From NCBI GenBank assembly GCA_963803375.1, contig CAWDMB010000008.1, positions 454,313 to 518,312 on the forward strand: DNA of 64,000 nt, in the 5' to 3' direction. Under the pieces are notes generated by a model. That model made no database searches. It saw nothing but the letters and a program-made list of their open reading frames with translations, and was not told the DNA's origin. The position numbers and the translations under genes were made by a program. Position 1 is the stretch's first letter, and every line of letters starts with the position of its first letter. This stretch comes from JAOPZW01 sp963803375 (lineage in GTDB: Bacteria; Actinomycetota; Thermoleophilia; Solirubrobacterales; Solirubrobacteraceae). Of this stretch, positions 56,486 to 64,000 are shown piece by piece.

Positions 56486-57361
56486 GTGGCCGCGCTCGGG
56501 CCGCGCCTGCGCAAGGGCCTGCTCGGGCTCGCTCGCCGCGGTGGCCTCGACGCGCGCGTGCTCGGGCCCGGCCAGGTCCTGCTGTCGCGCCGCGGGCGGG
56601 CCGGGGCCAGCGTGCGCACGCTCGGGCCGGGCGCGGCGCTCGTCAGCCGGCCGCGGCTCCTGCACCGCCACTGGTTCGAGGCCGAGCAGGAGCTCACGCG
56701 GCTCGCCGTCCACGAGCACGTGGCCGCGATCCTGCGCCTGTATCGCGTCAACTGCGTGCTCGACGTGGGGGCCAACCGGGGCCAGTACGCGCGCGCGCTG
56801 CGGCGCGCGGGCTACGCCGGGCACGTCCTCTCCTTCGAGCCCGTGCCCGCGAGCTTCGCGCGGCTCGAGCGGGCCGCGGGCGAGGACCCGCGCTGGACGG
56901 CGCTGCCGTACGCGCTGGGCCGCGAGGAGGGCGTGACCGCGATGCACGTGGTGCCGGGGACCCTGAGCTCGGTCCTCGCCCCGACGCGCTTCGGCGCCGG
57001 CCGTTACGCGCAGCTGCGCGAGGCCGAGCGCGTCGAGGTGCCGGTACGCCGCCTCGACGGCCTCTTCGACGACCTGCTGGCCGGCATCGACGACCCGCGC
57101 CCGTACCTCAAGCTCGACACGCAGGGCTTCGACCTCGAGGCCTTCGCGGGCCTCGGCGAGCGCGCCCGCGACCTCGTCGGGATGCAGTCCGAGGTCGCGC
57201 TGCTGCGCATCTACCGGGGGATGCCGCGGCTGCCCGAGGCGCTCGAGATCTACGAGGCCGCGGGGTTCGAGGTCACCGCGCTGTATCCGGTGAGCCGCCA
57301 GAGCCGCACGGCGCGCGTGCTCGAGTTCGACTGCGTCATGGTCCGCCCGGACGCCGTCTGA
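56486..57361 (+). CDS. FkbM family methyltransferase
   Basis: The 291-residue protein has the FkbM core: VLDVGANRGQYARALRRAGY, VLSFEPVPASFARLERAAGE, LKLDTQGFDLEAFAGLGERA and a C-terminal Phe-Glu-Val strand. These enzymes O-methylate sugars or polyketides using SAM. In this setting it probably methylates a glycan. The GTG at 56486 is chosen because it lies just after the previous stop and gives the expected N-terminal length. The next gene overlaps its stop by one base. Confidence 0.9.
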   Translation: MAALGPRLRKGLLGLARRGGLDARVLGPGQVLLSRRGRAGASVRTLGPGAALVSRPRLLHRHWFEAEQELTRLAVHEHVAAILRLYRVNCVLDVGANRGQYARALRRAGYAGHVLSFEPVPASFARLERAAGEDPRWTALPYALGREEGVTAMHVVPGTLSSVLAPTRFGAGRYAQLREAERVEVPVRRLDGLFDDLLAGIDDPRPYLKLDTQGFDLEAFAGLGERARDLVGMQSEVALLRIYRGMPRLPEALEIYEAAGFEVTALYPVSRQSRTARVLEFDCVMVRPDAV

Positions 57362-58836
57362 TGGCCTCCGAGACCGTCGCCCCGCGGCCGGGCGCGCCCG
57401 CGCTCGCGCGCCTGCGCGCGCGCCGCGTGCCGTGGGTGGCGGCGGGGACGACGGCGCTCGGGGCCGCCGCGCTCGCCGGCTGGCTGCGCTTCCCGACGTA
57501 CCCCAACTACGACTCGTACGCCTCCCTCGTCTGGGGGCGCGAGCTGCTGCACGGGACGGCGCCGAGCTTCGACGCGTACCGGGCGCCGACCGAGCACCCG
57601 CTCGCCGTCGCCTTCGGGGCGCTGCTCGCGCTCGCCGGCCACGACGCCGACCGGCTCCTCGTCGCCGCGACGCTCGCCGCCTTCGTCGCGCTGTGCTGCG
57701 GGCTCTTCCGCCTCGCGGCGACAGCGTTCGGCCCGGCCGTCGGCCTCGCCGCGGCCGTGCTGTTGTGCACGCGCTTCGACTTCCCGTTCCTCGCCCTGCG
57801 CGCCTACGTCGATCTTCCGTACCTCGCGCTCGTCGTCTGGGCCGGCGCGCTGGAGGCCGCGCGGCCGCGGCGCGGGGCGCCGGTGCTTTCGCTGCTCGCG
57901 CTGGCCGGGCTCCTGCGCCCCGAGGCGTGGCTGCTGACGGCGCTTGAGCTGGCGTGGTGCTGGCCGCGGGCCGCCGCGCGCGAGCGGGTGGCGCTCGCGG
58001 CGCTCGCGCTCGTCGCGCCGCTCGCGTGGGCCCTCACCGACCTCGCCGTGACCGGCGACGTGTTGTTCTCGTTCGCGCACACGAGCGGGCTCGCGGAGGA
58101 GCTGGGGCGCCGGCAGGACGCGGGCGGCCTTGCGGGCGCGGCGCTCGCGTTCCTGCGCGACCTGGACAAGGCGCCCGTCGTCGCCGCCGGCGCCGCCGGC
58201 GTCGTGCTGGCGCTCGCGCGGTGGCCGCGGCGCGCCCGGATCCCGCTCGCGCTGCTCGCGGCCGGCCTCGCGACGTTCGGGCTCGTCGGGCTCGCGGGGC
58301 TCTCCGTCGTGTTCCGCTACCTCCTGCTCCCGGCCGTGATGCTCGTGCTCTTCGCCGGGCTGGCGGTGACGGGGTGGACGCTGCTGGCCCCGGGCGGCCG
58401 AGCCCGGCGCGCGTGGGCGGCGGGCGCGAGCGCGCTCGTCCTCGCGGGCGCCGTCTACATGGCCGCGCACGTGACGTCGGGCGCCTTCGTGACCGAGCTC
58501 GACTTCCGCCGCGACTCCCACGCCGCGCTCGTGGCGCTCCTGCGCGACCCCGCCGTGCGGGCCGCGCGCGCCTGCGGGCCGGTGTCGCTGCCCAACCACC
58601 GCCTCGTGCCCGAGGCGCGCTGGATCCTCGGCGCCGGGCCGCGCGACGTCGTCGCCCGCAGCGACCGCTCGCAGCGCCGGCGGGTGCGCCGCGGCGGCGT
58701 GGCGATCTACGCGACGAGCCCGATCGCGTTCCGGCGCTTCGGCTTCAGCCCCGACCGCGTCGTCGTGGCGTTGCCGCTGCCCGGCTTCCGCCGGGCGGTC
58801 ACGACCGAGCACTTCGGCGCCTACGTGCGCTGCTGA
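57361..58836 (+). CDS. polytopic membrane protein, GT39-like
   Basis: The 491-residue protein has about ten hydrophobic segments. An outer loop after TM1 contains FPTYPNYDSYASLVWGRELL and YRAPTEHPLAVAFGALLALA, the pattern of actinobacterial lipid-carrier-dependent glycosyltransferase-like proteins (Asp in PNYDS would be catalytic). It has an extracytoplasmic C-terminal domain (about residues 380-491). It likely handles a lipid-linked sugar in the same pathway as 54332-56068. The ATG overlaps the FkbM stop by one base. Confidence 0.75.
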   Translation: MASETVAPRPGAPALARLRARRVPWVAAGTTALGAAALAGWLRFPTYPNYDSYASLVWGRELLHGTAPSFDAYRAPTEHPLAVAFGALLALAGHDADRLLVAATLAAFVALCCGLFRLAATAFGPAVGLAAAVLLCTRFDFPFLALRAYVDLPYLALVVWAGALEAARPRRGAPVLSLLALAGLLRPEAWLLTALELAWCWPRAAARERVALAALALVAPLAWALTDLAVTGDVLFSFAHTSGLAEELGRRQDAGGLAGAALAFLRDLDKAPVVAAGAAGVVLALARWPRRARIPLALLAAGLATFGLVGLAGLSVVFRYLLLPAVMLVLFAGLAVTGWTLLAPGGRARRAWAAGASALVLAGAVYMAAHVTSGAFVTELDFRRDSHAALVALLRDPAVRAARACGPVSLPNHRLVPEARWILGAGPRDVVARSDRSQRRRVRRGGVAIYATSPIAFRRFGFSPDRVVVALPLPGFRRAVTTEHFGAYVRC

Positions 58837-59028
58837 CGGCATGCCCCGCTCGGGCGAGGACCGCGTCGCCGCGGGCTGTGACCGTCGGCTTCGGCCTGCT
58901 GGGGATCGCCGCCGGCGCCCTGGTCCTGCCATGTCCGGGCCGCGGCCGGGGCGTGACGCTCGTCGCGGGCGCGCACGACCCCGGCGCCGGGAGGCTCGCG
59001 GTCGCGGACGAGACCGTGTGGTCGGCGA

Positions 59029-59610
59029 TCAGGACGCGCACGCCAGCGCGGGGAGCGGCAGGTGCCGGCGGACGCGGCGGCGCGCCGGGCGCGCGATCGA
59101 CTGGGGCTCGGGCTCGGGGGCCTCGCCGGCCACCCGCTGGGCGACCTGCGCGCGGCCGCGGTGCACGCGGCTGGTGATCGTCGCCTCCTTGGTGCGCAGG
59201 GCGCGCGCGGCCTCGGCGTACGAGAGCCCGGCGACGTCGACGGCCACGACGGCGTCGCGGAAGACGTCGGGGAGGGCGGCGACGTGGGCGAGCACGTCGT
59301 GCGCCTGCACGACGTCGTCGCCGTGGTCGGTCGCACGGAGGTCGACGAGCTCGGCGTGCTCGGGCAGCTCGCGGGTGCGCGGGCGGCGCTGGGCGGCGCG
59401 CAGGCGGCTGATGAACGCGTTGCGCATCACGCGCAGCAGGTAGCCGAGGTCGTCGTCGTTGCGCAGGATCCGAGGGCGCGCGAGCACGCGGGCGAACGTC
59501 TCCTGGACGAGATCCTCGGCGTCGTGGCGGTTGCCGCACATGGCGCACGCGGCCCGGAAGAGACGATCGACGTGATCGCCGAGCGTCTGAGGATCGAGCG
59601 TGCGGCGCAT
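59029..59610 (-). CDS. ECF-type RNA polymerase sigma factor
   Basis: The 193-residue protein has region 2 (MCGNRHDAEDLVQETFARVL, YLLRVMRNAFISRLRAAQRR) and region 4 (LPDVFRDAVVAVDVAGLSYA with HTH EAARALRTKEATITSRVHRG). It ends with an Arg/Pro-rich tail. The ATG at 59610 gives the normal start before region 2. It is divergent from the LuxR-type regulator, 72 bases apart, so the two share a promoter region. No anti-sigma factor is adjacent. The 192 bases between 58837 and 59028 hold no gene I can support. Confidence 0.88.
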   Translation of the reverse strand: MRRTLDPQTLGDHVDRLFRAACAMCGNRHDAEDLVQETFARVLARPRILRNDDDLGYLLRVMRNAFISRLRAAQRRPRTRELPEHAELVDLRATDHGDDVVQAHDVLAHVAALPDVFRDAVVAVDVAGLSYAEAARALRTKEATITSRVHRGRAQVAQRVAGEAPEPEPQSIARPARRRVRRHLPLPALACAS

Positions 59611-59682
59611 GGATGCCAGGATGCGCCCGCGCACCCCGAGCCCGCATCGGGCGACACCCTGATCCCGCGTAGGATCCAAGGG

Positions 59683-62571
59683 ATGCAGCCCGGTCAGGAC
59701 CTCATCGGGCGCAGCGACGAGGTGGAGGCCGTCGAGGCGACGCTCCAGAGCCTCGACGCCCGCGGCGGCGGCTTTCTCGTCGTCAGCGGCGAGCCGGGGA
59801 TCGGGAAGTCGCGGCTGCTCGAGGAGCTCGCCGTCGAGGCGCAGCTGCGCGGGCACCGCGTCCTCGCCGGGCGGGCGGCCGAGTTCGAGCGCGAGGTTCC
59901 GTTCGCGGCCTGGGTCGACGCGATCGACGCCGAGCTCGCGACGCTCGACCGGGGCCGCCTGGCCCGGATGGGCGTCTCGCGCCTCGACGAGCTCGCCGCG
60001 ATCTTCCCGGCCCTGGGCGGCGACGGCTCCGACGCGGCACTGCAGGACGACCGCTTCCGTGCGCATCGCGCCGTGCGCGAGCTCCTCGACGCCCTGGCGG
60101 CGACGCGACCTGTCGTCGTCGTGCTCGACGACCTGCAATGGGCCGACGCCGCCTCGCTCGAGCTCCTCGCGGCTCTCGCCCGCCGCCCCCCCACCGGGCG
60201 CGTCCTCGTCGCAGTCGCCCATCGCCCGTCCGAGGCGCTGCGCTGGCTGCGCGGCGGCCTGGAGCGCGCGACCGGGGCCCGCGCGGTCGACCTCGACCCG
60301 CTCGACCTCGACGAGGCGGCCGCGCTCGTGCCCGACCGCGTCCCGCCCGGGCTACGGCCGGCGCTCCTGCACGAGGCGGGCGGCAACCCGTTCTACGTGC
60401 AGCAGCTCGCCCGCGCGCCCGCCGCCGCCGGTGGCGCCGGACGCCCGGAGGTGCTCGAGGGCGGCTTCACGGTCCCGGCCGGCGTCGCGACGTCGCTGGC
60501 CGAGGAGCTCGGGGACCTGCCCGAGGCGACCCGGCGCCTGCTGCGCGGCGCGGCCGTGGCGGGCGAGCCGTTCGACCTCTGGCTCGCGGCGGCGTGCGCC
60601 CCGCTCGACCTCGACGCCGCTCTCGACGCGCTCGACGCGGCGCTCGCGGTCGACCTCGTGCGCCCGACCTCCGCGCCGGGCCAGTTCCTCTTCCGTCACC
60701 CGCTGGTGCGCCGCGCGATCTACGCCGGGGCGGGCGAGGGCTTCCGGCTCGCCGCCCATCGCCGCGCCGCGAAGGCGCTCGCCGAGCGCGGGATCGAGCC
60801 GTCGGCCCGCGCGCACCATGTCGCGCGCTCGGCGCAGCCCGGCGACGAGGACGGCATCGCGGTGCTGCTGGCCGCCGCCGAGCGCCACGCCTCGTCGGCG
60901 CCGGCCTCCGCCGCGGCGTGGTTCGGCGCCGCGCTGCGGCTGCTCGCCGAGGCCGAGCCCGAGCGCCGGGCGGAGGTGCTCGTACGCCGCGCCCGGGCGC
61001 TGTTGGCCGCCGGCCACCTCGAGGAGAGCCACGACGCGATGGTGGCTGCGCTCGAGCTCGCGCCACCGGACGGCCTCGCCGAGCCGGTCGCCCTGCTCGC
61101 GGAGATCGAGCAGTGGATGGGCCGCCCCGACGCGGCCGAGGAGCGCCTGGCCGCCGCACGCGCGCGGCTCGACGAGGGCGACCCGAAGATCGCGGCGCTG
61201 CTCGCCCTGCGGCTCATGTTCACCGACATCTGGAACGGGCGGCGCGAGTCGGCCGGCGCGCACGGGCAGGCGGCGTTCGCGGCGGCGCAGCGCGCGGGTG
61301 ACGAGCCGGTGCTCGCGGCCGTCGAGGCCACGCTCGGCCAGCTCGTGGCCCACGTCGACGTCGCGGCGGCGCGGGGCCTGCTCGACTCCGCGGCCGCGCG
61401 GGTCGCCGCCCTCGACGACGATCGCCTCGCCGACGCGCTCGACACGCTGTACTCGCTGGGCTGGGGCGCGACGCACCTCGAGGCCTACGACGAGGGCATC
61501 GCCCACTTCGCGCGGGGGCTGGTCATCGCGCGCCGCCACGGCGTCGCGCGCTACCTCATGACCCTGCGCACCGAGCCCGCCGAGCCGCTGCTGCGCAGCG
61601 GCCGGGTGCGCGAGGCGCTCGCCGTCGCCGACGACGCGGTCGAGGCCGCGCGCCTGCACCCGAGCCCGCGCTTCTTGTGGTGGGCGCTGTGGATGCGCAG
61701 CACGATCCTCCTGCGCACGGGCGAGGTCGACGCCGCCGAGGCCGATCTCGACGAGGCCGACGTCGTGCGGCAAGACATCCCGCCCCAGCAGATGGTCGAC
61801 ATCTGGATGGGCTACCAGCGCGCCGCGCTGCTCTCGGTGCGCGGCGACCACGCGGCGGCGGTGACGTGCCTCGAGCGCGCCGGGGGCGGGGCGGATCTCG
61901 ACCTGATCCCGCCCAACGACCGCCAGTGGGCGTGGGAGATCCAGGTCGCCGCCGCCCTCGAGCGCGGTGACCTCGACCGCGCCGCCGGCTGGGTCCACGA
62001 GGCCGAGGGCTGCGCGCAGGCCTCCGGTCTGCACGGCCTCGCGGGGTTCGCGGCCCGCTGCCGCGCGCACCTCGCGCTCGCGCACGGCGACCCGGACGCC
62101 GCCGTGGCCGCGGCGGCCGCGTCGGTCAGCTCGTTCCGGGCGCTGGGGACCCCGTTCGACGCCGCGCGCTCGCGGGCGCTGGAGGGCGAGCTGCTCGCCC
62201 GCGCCGGGCGGCGCGCCGAGGCGGTCGCCGCGCTGCAGGAAGCCGAGGCGGCGCTGCACGAGCTCGGCGTCGAGCGCCTCCGGGCCGAGGCGGCGCGGGC
62301 GCTGCGGCGCCTGGGCCGGCGCACGCCACCGCGGGCCGGCGCGGCGATCGGGCCCGGTGGTGCGGCGGGCCTCGAGGCGCTCAGCGCGCGCGAGCGCGAG
62401 ATCGCCGAGCTCGTCCACCGCGAGCTCTCCAACCGCGAGATCGCCGAGGCGCTCTTCCTCTCCGAGAAGACGGTGCAGACGCACCTGCGCAACATCTTCG
62501 TCAAGCTCGGGGTGTCCTCGCGCGTGGCGGTGGCCGTGGCGATCGAGCAGGCGCGCGAGTCGGACGCCTGA
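59683..62571 (+). CDS. LAL-type AAA ATPase transcriptional regulator with LuxR HTH
   Basis: The 962-residue protein has an N-terminal AAA domain with Walker A SGEPGIGKSR (residues 35-44) and Walker B PVVVVLDDLQWADAAS. It has a long TPR-like helical region (about residues 400-880) and a C-terminal LuxR-type HTH (LSAREREIAELVHRELSNRE ... KTVQTHLRNIFVKLGVSSR). This is the LAL (MalT-like) architecture: ligand binding and ATP drive oligomerisation and gene activation. The target genes and inducer are not evident; the divergent sigma factor gene may be one target. Confidence 0.92.
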   Translation: MQPGQDLIGRSDEVEAVEATLQSLDARGGGFLVVSGEPGIGKSRLLEELAVEAQLRGHRVLAGRAAEFEREVPFAAWVDAIDAELATLDRGRLARMGVSRLDELAAIFPALGGDGSDAALQDDRFRAHRAVRELLDALAATRPVVVVLDDLQWADAASLELLAALARRPPTGRVLVAVAHRPSEALRWLRGGLERATGARAVDLDPLDLDEAAALVPDRVPPGLRPALLHEAGGNPFYVQQLARAPAAAGGAGRPEVLEGGFTVPAGVATSLAEELGDLPEATRRLLRGAAVAGEPFDLWLAAACAPLDLDAALDALDAALAVDLVRPTSAPGQFLFRHPLVRRAIYAGAGEGFRLAAHRRAAKALAERGIEPSARAHHVARSAQPGDEDGIAVLLAAAERHASSAPASAAAWFGAALRLLAEAEPERRAEVLVRRARALLAAGHLEESHDAMVAALELAPPDGLAEPVALLAEIEQWMGRPDAAEERLAAARARLDEGDPKIAALLALRLMFTDIWNGRRESAGAHGQAAFAAAQRAGDEPVLAAVEATLGQLVAHVDVAAARGLLDSAAARVAALDDDRLADALDTLYSLGWGATHLEAYDEGIAHFARGLVIARRHGVARYLMTLRTEPAEPLLRSGRVREALAVADDAVEAARLHPSPRFLWWALWMRSTILLRTGEVDAAEADLDEADVVRQDIPPQQMVDIWMGYQRAALLSVRGDHAAAVTCLERAGGGADLDLIPPNDRQWAWEIQVAAALERGDLDRAAGWVHEAEGCAQASGLHGLAGFAARCRAHLALAHGDPDAAVAAAAASVSSFRALGTPFDAARSRALEGELLARAGRRAEAVAALQEAEAALHELGVERLRAEAARALRRLGRRTPPRAGAAIGPGGAAGLEALSAREREIAELVHRELSNREIAEALFLSEKTVQTHLRNIFVKLGVSSRVAVAVAIEQARESDA

Positions 62572-62669
62572 GCCGCACGCTGCGCGGAGCTGCGGATCAC
62601 GGGTCGCCGGCGCGCGAGCCCTTCCGGTACCGTCGGCGCCGTTCTGCCCGCCTCACCGGTCCTCGCCCC

Positions 62670-63902
62670 GTGACAGTGCGCCGCCCGCGCGGCTGGGCGC
62701 GCCACGCCGCCGCCCTCGCCGCCCCGGTCGCTGCGGCGGCCGGCGGGGTCGCGCTCGAGCGCGACGCCGGGCCGCGTGCGCGGCGGTTGGCCGCCGCCGC
62801 CCGCGACCGCGCCGGGCAGCGCCTCCGTCCGACCCGCCCGCGCATGCGCGCTCTTAGCGCCGCCCCGGGCGCGCGGATGCGCTGGCGCGACGTGCCCGCG
62901 CCGCCGCCGTCGGGCCCGCTCGGGGCGCTCGTGCACCCGATCGCCGTCGCGACGTGCGACCTCGACCGCCCGCTCCTGCTCGGGGCCACGCCGTTCGCGC
63001 TGCCGCTCCACGCCGGGCACGAGTGCGTCGCGGAGGTCCTCGCCGTCGGCGCGGACGTCACGAGCGTTGTCCCGGGCCAGCGTGTCGTCGTGGCCTTCCA
63101 GATCAGCTGCGGCGGCTGCCGTCCCTGCCGCGCGGGCCTGACCGCCAACTGCGCGAGCGTCCCGCCGCTGTCGATGTACGGCTTCGGCGTCGGCGGCGGG
63201 CACTGGGGCGGCGCGCTCTGCGATCAGCTCGCCGTGCCCTTCGCCGACGGGATGCTCGTCCCTCTCCCCGAGGGCATCGAGCCGGCGCACGCCGCGAGCG
63301 TGGCCGACAACGTCAGCGACGGCTTCCGCCACATCGGGCCGCACCTGCCCGAGCTCCTGGGGCGCGATCCCGACGCCGAGGTCCTGATCGTCGCCGCTCT
63401 GCAGCGCCGCACGGCGTTCAGCGCGAGCGTGCCCCTCTACGCGGGCCTCGTCGCGCGCGCGCTCGGCGCTCGCCGCGTGACGTTCGTCGACAGCCGCCCG
63501 CGGGTACGCGAGCAGGCCGACCGCCTCGGCCTGGAAGCGCTTCCCCCGGGGGCGCTGCGCCGCCGGCGCCCCGCTGCGCTCGTGATCGACGTCAGCGCGA
63601 GCTCCCGCGGCGTCCGTGCGGCGCTCGATGCGACCGCCCCGGACGGGATCTGCACGAGCAGCGGCGCGCTGCACCGCACCGCCCGCATCCCGGTGGCCCG
63701 GCTCTTCGGGCGCAACGCGACCTTCCACGTCGGGCGCACGCACTCGCGGGCCGTCATCCCGCAGGTCCTCGGGCTGATGGTCGCGGGCGAGCTACGCCCC
63801 GAGCACGTCACCACCGAGCTCGCGGCGCTCGACGACGCGCCCCGCGCGCTGCACGCCCACGTCGTCGGCGACGCCACGAAGACGATCCTCGTCGAGCGCT
63901 GA
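62670..63902 (+). CDS. zinc-dependent medium-chain alcohol dehydrogenase-like protein
   Basis: The core of this 410-residue protein is a medium-chain dehydrogenase: catalytic zinc Cys in VATCDLDRP, GHECVAEVLAVGADV, and the four-Cys structural zinc lobe CGGCRPCRAGLTANC (C-x2-C-x2-C-x7-C). The Rossmann half is atypical: instead of a clear GxGxxG it reads EVLIVAALQRRTAFSASVPL. The first 58 residues (MTVRRPRGWARHAAALAAPV...) are an Ala/Arg-rich extension absent from relatives; ATG at 62844 would remove it. It oxidises an unknown alcohol or aldehyde, perhaps with reduced cofactor binding. Confidence 0.8.
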   Translation: MTVRRPRGWARHAAALAAPVAAAAGGVALERDAGPRARRLAAAARDRAGQRLRPTRPRMRALSAAPGARMRWRDVPAPPPSGPLGALVHPIAVATCDLDRPLLLGATPFALPLHAGHECVAEVLAVGADVTSVVPGQRVVVAFQISCGGCRPCRAGLTANCASVPPLSMYGFGVGGGHWGGALCDQLAVPFADGMLVPLPEGIEPAHAASVADNVSDGFRHIGPHLPELLGRDPDAEVLIVAALQRRTAFSASVPLYAGLVARALGARRVTFVDSRPRVREQADRLGLEALPPGALRRRRPAALVIDVSASSRGVRAALDATAPDGICTSSGALHRTARIPVARLFGRNATFHVGRTHSRAVIPQVLGLMVAGELRPEHVTTELAALDDAPRALHAHVVGDATKTILVER

Positions 63903-63924
63903 GCACTACACTCCGAGGCTCCCT

Positions 63925-63998
63925 GGTGGGCGTAGCTCAGCTGGTAGAGCTCCTGGTTGTGGTCCAGGCGGTCGGGGGTTCGAGTCCCCTCGCTCACC
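63925..63998 (+). tRNA. tRNA-His (anticodon GTG)
   Basis: The acceptor stem GTGGGCG pairs with CGCTCAC. The extra G at 63925 pairs with the discriminator C at 63998, which is diagnostic of tRNA-His. The anticodon stem CCTGG/CCAGG has loop TTGTGGT, giving anticodon GTG. The T arm GGGGG-TTCGAGT-CCCCT is nearly perfect. The window ends two bases later. Confidence 0.96.
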
Positions 63999-64000
63999 CC

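Noticed and set aside
58837..59028. Plus-strand GTG frame starting VTVGFGLLGIAAGALVLP
   Set aside because: It has one hydrophobic stretch but runs on as a shadow of the sigma factor gene; start and end are not supported.
63437..63997. Minus-strand frame containing MSEGTRTPDRLDHNQELYQL
   Set aside because: It is the antisense translation of tRNA-His plus shadow of the dehydrogenase gene.

Overview
This 64 kb window is very GC-rich and densely packed. Many starts are GTG and many neighbouring genes overlap by 4 bases (ATGA or GTGA). Together with DUF6325, DUF7144 and DUF5941 family proteins and several two-domain envelope enzymes, this points to a high-GC actinobacterium, most likely class Thermoleophilia, order Solirubrobacterales. 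That placement is an inference from gene content; no rRNA gene is present to confirm it.

Layout. (1) 1-14451 is a core housekeeping stretch: end of a class I glutamine amidotransferase, a PAP2-type phosphatase coupled to a flippase-like membrane protein, thioredoxin reductase, a short-chain dehydrogenase, an ECF sigma factor coupled to an O6-alkylguanine repair protein, a 3-hydroxyacyl-CoA dehydrogenase and acyl-CoA dehydrogenase pair, a rhodanese, a RsbW-like ATPase, a lipoprotein hydrolase, and a Nudix/OsmC/DUF1015 group. (2) 14491-23978 is a decayed genomic island. It starts at an intact tRNA-Pro(TGG) and ends at a 43-bp copy of that tRNA's 3' half with one mismatch (attL/attR). It carries a truncated tyrosine integrase cut by an IS256-type remnant, a frameshifted IS110-type element, a translationally coupled pair of secreted proteins that resemble beta-pore-forming toxins, a complete group II intron, and a toxin-antitoxin locus with a broken toxin. 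(3) 24021-27141 holds a secreted protein, an OmpR-type two-component system whose kinase has almost no HAMP domain, and a frameshifted PepSY-like gene. (4) From tRNA-Arg(TCT) at 27132 to about 31300 lies a second, more degraded accessory zone: an intact RelE-type toxin-antitoxin pair, a GntR regulator and an integrase in pieces, and a frameshifted potassium channel. (5) 31318-36373 contains a YafJ-like amidotransferase, a small DUF6325 operon, two DUF7144 membrane proteins, a GAP-family membrane protein and a formylglycine-generating enzyme.

(6) 36628-58836 is a large cell-envelope polymer region. One minus-strand operon (38123-47047) encodes an ABC-2 polysaccharide exporter, two CDP-alcohol phosphotransferase-type proteins, a sn-glycerol-1-phosphate dehydrogenase homologue, a nucleotidyltransferase, a DUF5941 membrane protein and a large glycosyltransferase. 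This gene set is consistent with making and exporting a polyol-phosphate or glycerol-1-phosphate-containing glycopolymer. A plus-strand partner cluster has an O-antigen-ligase-like protein, GT39-like membrane glycosyltransferases, an FkbM methyltransferase, a PQQ-propeller protein and a FlgD-like Ig protein. (7) 59029-64000 ends with an ECF sigma factor, a large AAA/LuxR regulator, a zinc alcohol-dehydrogenase-like protein and tRNA-His.

The items most worth following up are the toxin-like pair on the tRNA-Pro island, the glycerol-1-phosphate/CDP-polyol operon, and the structured leader sequence shared by the two toxin-antitoxin loci. Function calls are from recognised motifs only; no database search was possible.
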